This document shows, in pieces, positions 24,430 to 27,387 of a stretch of DNA of 27,387 nucleotides (the stretch's first letter is position 1; the number at the start of each line of letters is the position of its first letter). The notes below the pieces were generated by a model. That model ran no database searches. It had not been told where the DNA came from and saw only the letters and a program-made list of their open reading frames with translations. Origin of the DNA: an uncultured beta proteobacterium (GTDB taxonomy: Bacteria > Pseudomonadota > Gammaproteobacteria > Burkholderiales > Rhodocyclaceae). The translations under genes and the position numbers were made by a program. The DNA lies in the NCBI GenBank assembly GCA_903910495.1, contig CAIVZW010000118.1, positions 1-27,387 of the forward strand, in the 5' to 3' direction.

Positions 24430-25368
24430 ATGGGAAAGATACTGGTAACGCCGAGATCATTATCAAAGAACGGGCATCCCTATCTTAAGAAGATTGAGGA
24501 GGCCGGGCATGAGGTCGTATTTTCGACGCCCGGAGTCCAGCCGTCCGAAGATGAATTATTGAAACGGCTTCCCGAATGTACGGGCTATCTGGCCGGCGTG
24601 GAAAAAATCAATTCAAGAATTCTGGACTCGGCTAAAAACCTCAGGGTGATCAGCCGCTACGGAACAGGTACTGACAATATTGATCTGGCCAGGGCCAAAG
24701 AGTTGAACATCATCATCAAGAAGACCGACGGTGCCAATGCACGTGGCGTGGCCGAATTGACGATGGCCCATATCCTGGCGGCAGTGCGTTCGATCCCGAT
24801 GCACGATCAGGCGATCAAGCTTGAAAAATGGGAAAGGGTCATGGGCATTGAGCTGGGGGGTAAAACGCTGGGATTGTTCGGCTGTGGAAACATTGGCCAG
24901 ATGGTGGCCAGACTGGCACTGGCATTCGGTATGACGGTCAAGGCGTATGAACCGTATCCCGACAAGAAATTCAGGGAACCCGACAATTTCAGCTATTCGA
25001 CGATGGACGAGGTTTTCAAATTCTCGGACATCATCAGTCTGCATTGCCCACCTTCAAACGACGGCATCACCCTGATCAACAGAGAGAGCATAGAGAAGAT
25101 GAAGCAAGGGGTTTATATCGTCAATACGGCAAGGGAAGGTTTGATCAATAGCGCTGATGTCATTGCCGGGATTGAAAACGGAAAGATCGCCGGATTCACG
25201 ATCGATGCCTTTGACACCGAGCCGCCGACGAACTGGGATCTGGCGAAAAACAGGAAAGTTGTGGCCACCGAGCACATCGGGGCATTTACCAGGGAGAGTG
25301 TTGAACGAATGACCCTCTTTGCCGTCGACAACCTGCTTTCTGCCCTGGATGAAGTGAAAGGGAAATAA
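24430..25368 (+). CDS. NAD-dependent D-2-hydroxyacid dehydrogenase (phosphoglycerate dehydrogenase-like)
   Basis: A 312-residue protein starting at the ATG 24430, which gives the family start MGKILVTPRSL. The NAD-binding fingerprint is TLGLFGCGNIGQMVARLALAFGM (GxGxxG). The catalytic residues are the arginine in VNTAREGLIN, the glutamate in FDTEPP and the histidine in TEHIGAFTRE. It lacks the ACT domain of long SerA enzymes, so it is the short form: phosphoglycerate dehydrogenase or another 2-hydroxyacid oxidised to the 2-keto acid. Eleven of its 16 arginine codons are AGA or AGG, whereas the flanking genes use CGN almost only. This indicates a recent foreign origin. It stands 38 bp before the likely start of hrpA. 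Confidence 0.9.
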   Translation: MGKILVTPRSLSKNGHPYLKKIEEAGHEVVFSTPGVQPSEDELLKRLPECTGYLAGVEKINSRILDSAKNLRVISRYGTGTDNIDLARAKELNIIIKKTDGANARGVAELTMAHILAAVRSIPMHDQAIKLEKWERVMGIELGGKTLGLFGCGNIGQMVARLALAFGMTVKAYEPYPDKKFREPDNFSYSTMDEVFKFSDIISLHCPPSNDGITLINRESIEKMKQGVYIVNTAREGLINSADVIAGIENGKIAGFTIDAFDTEPPTNWDLAKNRKVVATEHIGAFTRESVERMTLFAVDNLLSALDEVKGK

Positions 25369-25406
25369 GATGCAGTTCAAGGCCATCTCCTCCCGTTCTG
25401 CATTCA

Positions 25407-27387
25407 TTGAAGCGTAAATCCGAGTTCGAGGACTGCCTCGCCGTCGACCAGCGCCGTTTGCGTTCAATGGCGCGCGACCTGCGCCATCTGTTTGGTTCGA
25501 AGCGCGATGCCTTGCAGGCCGACTACGACAGGCTGCTGGAGAAATCCCGGGCGGCCGTTGCCGTCCGTCGGGCGGGTCTGCCGCGACCGAAATTTGCCGA
25601 TGAACTGCCGGTCAATGAGCGCCGTGCCGAGATTGCCGCACTGATCGAAAAGCATCAGGTGGTGATCGTCTGCGGCGAAACCGGCTCGGGCAAGACGACG
25701 CAGATTCCCAAGATATGCCTCGAACTCGGGCGCGGCACGACCGGCCAGATCGGCCACACGCAGCCACGTCGCATCGCCGCACGCTCGACGGCAGCGCGCA
25801 TCGCGCAGGAGCTGGAAAGCGAGCTCGGCCACGTGGTCGGTTACAAGATCCGCTTCAGCGACCGCACATCCCCGGCTTCGTACATCAAGCTGATGACCGA
25901 CGGCATCCTGCTCGCCGAAACGCAGGGTGACCCATGGCTGGTCCAGTACGACACGCTGATCCTCGACGAGGCGCACGAGCGCAGTCTGAACATCGACTTC
26001 CTGCTCGGCTATCTCAAGCAGATCTTGCCCAAGCGACCCGATCTCAAGCTGATCATTACCTCGGCGACCATCGACGCCAGCCGCTTCTCGGAGCATTTCA
26101 ACAATGCTCCGGTGATCGAGGTTTCCGGCCGCCTGTTCCCGGTCGAAGTGCGCTATCGGCCGGTACAGACGGAGGAGGCCGAGCAGGACGACGAGCGTGA
26201 TCTCTACGACGCCATCGTCGATGCCTGCGACGAACTGAACCGCGAAGGGCCGGGGGATGTGCTGGTGTTCCTGCCCGGCGAGCGCGAAATCCGCGACGCG
26301 GCCGAAGCTCTGCGCAAGCACGCCTTCAGTCGCGGTGGCGGGTTTGCCAACACGCTTCCGGAAATCCTGCCGCTGTTCGCCCGCCTGTCGGCCGAGGAAC
26401 AGTCGCGCATTTTCAGGCCGCACAGCGGACGGCGCATCGTGCTCGCCACCAACGTCGCCGAGACTTCGCTCACCGTGCCGGGCATACGCTACGTCGTCGA
26501 TAGCGGGCTGGCGCGCGTCAAACGCTATTCGTACCGCAACAAGGTCGAACAGTTGCAGATCGAGAAGATCGCGCAGGCCTCGGCCAACCAGCGTTCCGGT
26601 CGTTGCGGGCGCGTCGCTGCCGGCGTCTGCATCCGGCTTTACGACGAGCAGGAGTACGGCTTGCGGCCGCCGTATGCCGATCCGGAAATCCTGCGTTCGT
26701 CGCTGGCCGGCGTCATCCTGCGCATGAAGGCGCTACGCCTCGGTGACATCGAGGCGTTCCCCTTCATCGAAGCACCGCCGCCCAAGGCCATCAGCGACGG
26801 CTACCAATTGTTGCTGGAACTGGGCGCCGTTACAGAGGAGCGGGCGCTCACACCGGTCGGTCAGGAACTGGCCAAGATGCCGCTCGATCCGCGTGTGGCG
26901 CGCATGATCGTTGCCGCGCGCGACGAAGCTTGCCTGAAGGAAATGCTGATCATCGCCGCCGCGCTGACCGTGCAGGATCCGCGCGAACGGCCGCAGGAGC
27001 GCCAGGGCACCGCCGATGCCGCGCACAAGAAATTCGCCGACGAGAAATCGGAATTCCTGTCCTGGCTCAAGTTGTGGACCTGGTACCAGGGCGAAGTCGA
27101 GCACAAGAAATCGCAACGCAAGCTGGTGCAGGCCTGCCACGAAAATTTCCTCTCTGCCCTGCGCATGCGCGAGTGGCACGACATTCACAGCCAGTTGCAC
27201 GGTCTCGCCGCCGAACACGAGTGGAAGGAAAACCAGATTCCGGCAACCTACGACGCCATCCACCGCGCCCTGCTCGCCGGCCTGCTCGGTAACATCGGCT
27301 GCAAGTCGGAGGATTCCGGGTTCTACCTCGGTGCGCGCGGCATGAAGTTTCTCGTTCATCCCGGTTCGGTGCTGGTCAAGAAGGCCG
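25407..27387 (+). CDS. hrpA: ATP-dependent RNA helicase HrpA (3' end outside window)
   Basis: A DEAH-box helicase frame open to the window end (about 660 residues seen; full length is normally about 1300). It shows motif I GETGSGKTTQ (about residue 90), TQPRRIAARS (Ia), DEAH (25965-25976), SAT in IITSATIDASRF, ATNVAETSLTVPG, QRSGRCGR (VI), then the HA2/OB part. The order and spacing match E. coli HrpA, an RNA helicase linked to rescue of stalled ribosomes. The 5' end is unusual: the only starts are a TTG at 25407 without a ribosome site, which I use, or an ATG at 25467 that would cut into the conserved N-terminal helix. Upstream codons are open only to 25353. The native start may have been removed. 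Confidence 0.92.
   Translation, partial: MKRKSEFEDCLAVDQRRLRSMARDLRHLFGSKRDALQADYDRLLEKSRAAVAVRRAGLPRPKFADELPVNERRAEIAALIEKHQVVIVCGETGSGKTTQIPKICLELGRGTTGQIGHTQPRRIAARSTAARIAQELESELGHVVGYKIRFSDRTSPASYIKLMTDGILLAETQGDPWLVQYDTLILDEAHERSLNIDFLLGYLKQILPKRPDLKLIITSATIDASRFSEHFNNAPVIEVSGRLFPVEVRYRPVQTEEAEQDDERDLYDAIVDACDELNREGPGDVLVFLPGEREIRDAAEALRKHAFSRGGGFANTLPEILPLFARLSAEEQSRIFRPHSGRRIVLATNVAETSLTVPGIRYVVDSGLARVKRYSYRNKVEQLQIEKIAQASANQRSGRCGRVAAGVCIRLYDEQEYGLRPPYADPEILRSSLAGVILRMKALRLGDIEAFPFIEAPPPKAISDGYQLLLELGAVTEERALTPVGQELAKMPLDPRVARMIVAARDEACLKEMLIIAAALTVQDPRERPQERQGTADAAHKKFADEKSEFLSWLKLWTWYQGEVEHKKSQRKLVQACHENFLSALRMREWHDIHSQLHGLAAEHEWKENQIPATYDAIHRALLAGLLGNIGCKSEDSGFYLGARGMKFLVHPGSVLVKKA

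Noticed and set aside
25464..26423. 319-residue reverse-strand frame across hrpA
   Set aside because: It is a shadow of the helicase frame, which has all DEAH motifs in order.

Overview
The window is about 27.4 kb of GC-rich proteobacterial chromosome. Codon use (CGN arginine, strong third-position G/C) and the gene types point to a betaproteobacterium, possibly Rhodocyclales. That placement is an inference from general resemblance; no rRNA or other marker is present. I see no integrase, transposase, CRISPR array, tRNA or rRNA.

Layout: (1) 1-3304 is the end of a membrane-fusion gene followed by a complete HAE-1/AcrB-type RND pump. (2) 3305-9291 is an AT-richer accessory stretch: an MntA-HepT (MNT/HEPN) toxin-antitoxin pair, a small membrane protein, a 1044-residue exported SEL1/ankyrin protein, and a HigBA-like pair whose toxin gene carries an in-frame amber codon. 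Diverged direct repeats bracket the MNT/HEPN block. (3) 9292-19569 is a coherent metabolic locus. Nine minus-strand genes with overlaps or very short gaps encode a dipeptide-type ABC importer (binding protein, two permeases, two ATPases), a fold-III PLP enzyme of the D-serine dehydratase/D-threonine aldolase family, an RpiR-type regulator, an N-acyl-D-amino-acid deacylase and a HAD phosphatase. A RidA gene is divergent from them. The likely logic is import of small peptides or N-acylated D-amino acids, deacylation, PLP-dependent deamination, and RidA-mediated clearance of the enamine/imine intermediate. (4) 19570-21668 holds an NmrA-like reductase divergent from an AraC-family regulator. (5) 21669-22870 holds a palindromic repeat, a decayed fragment that looks like a RecB-like (TM0106-type) nuclease, and a VapBC pair with a clear promoter/operator. 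(6) 22941-24124 is a HAD hydrolase and a YkgJ-type cysteine-cluster protein, coupled. (7) 24125-27387 holds a 2-hydroxyacid dehydrogenase with foreign-looking codon use, placed directly before hrpA. The hrpA gene has no good start signal and runs off the window. A decayed second copy of the hrpA Walker-A segment lies upstream of the foreign gene.

The most notable points are the D-amino-acid/peptide locus with a candidate RpiR-type operator in the divergent promoter region; three toxin-antitoxin loci, one with a nonsense-mutated toxin; a two-copy dispersed repeat, one copy carrying a perfect 12-bp inverted repeat at the edge of a gene fragment; and the apparent insertion at the 5' end of hrpA.
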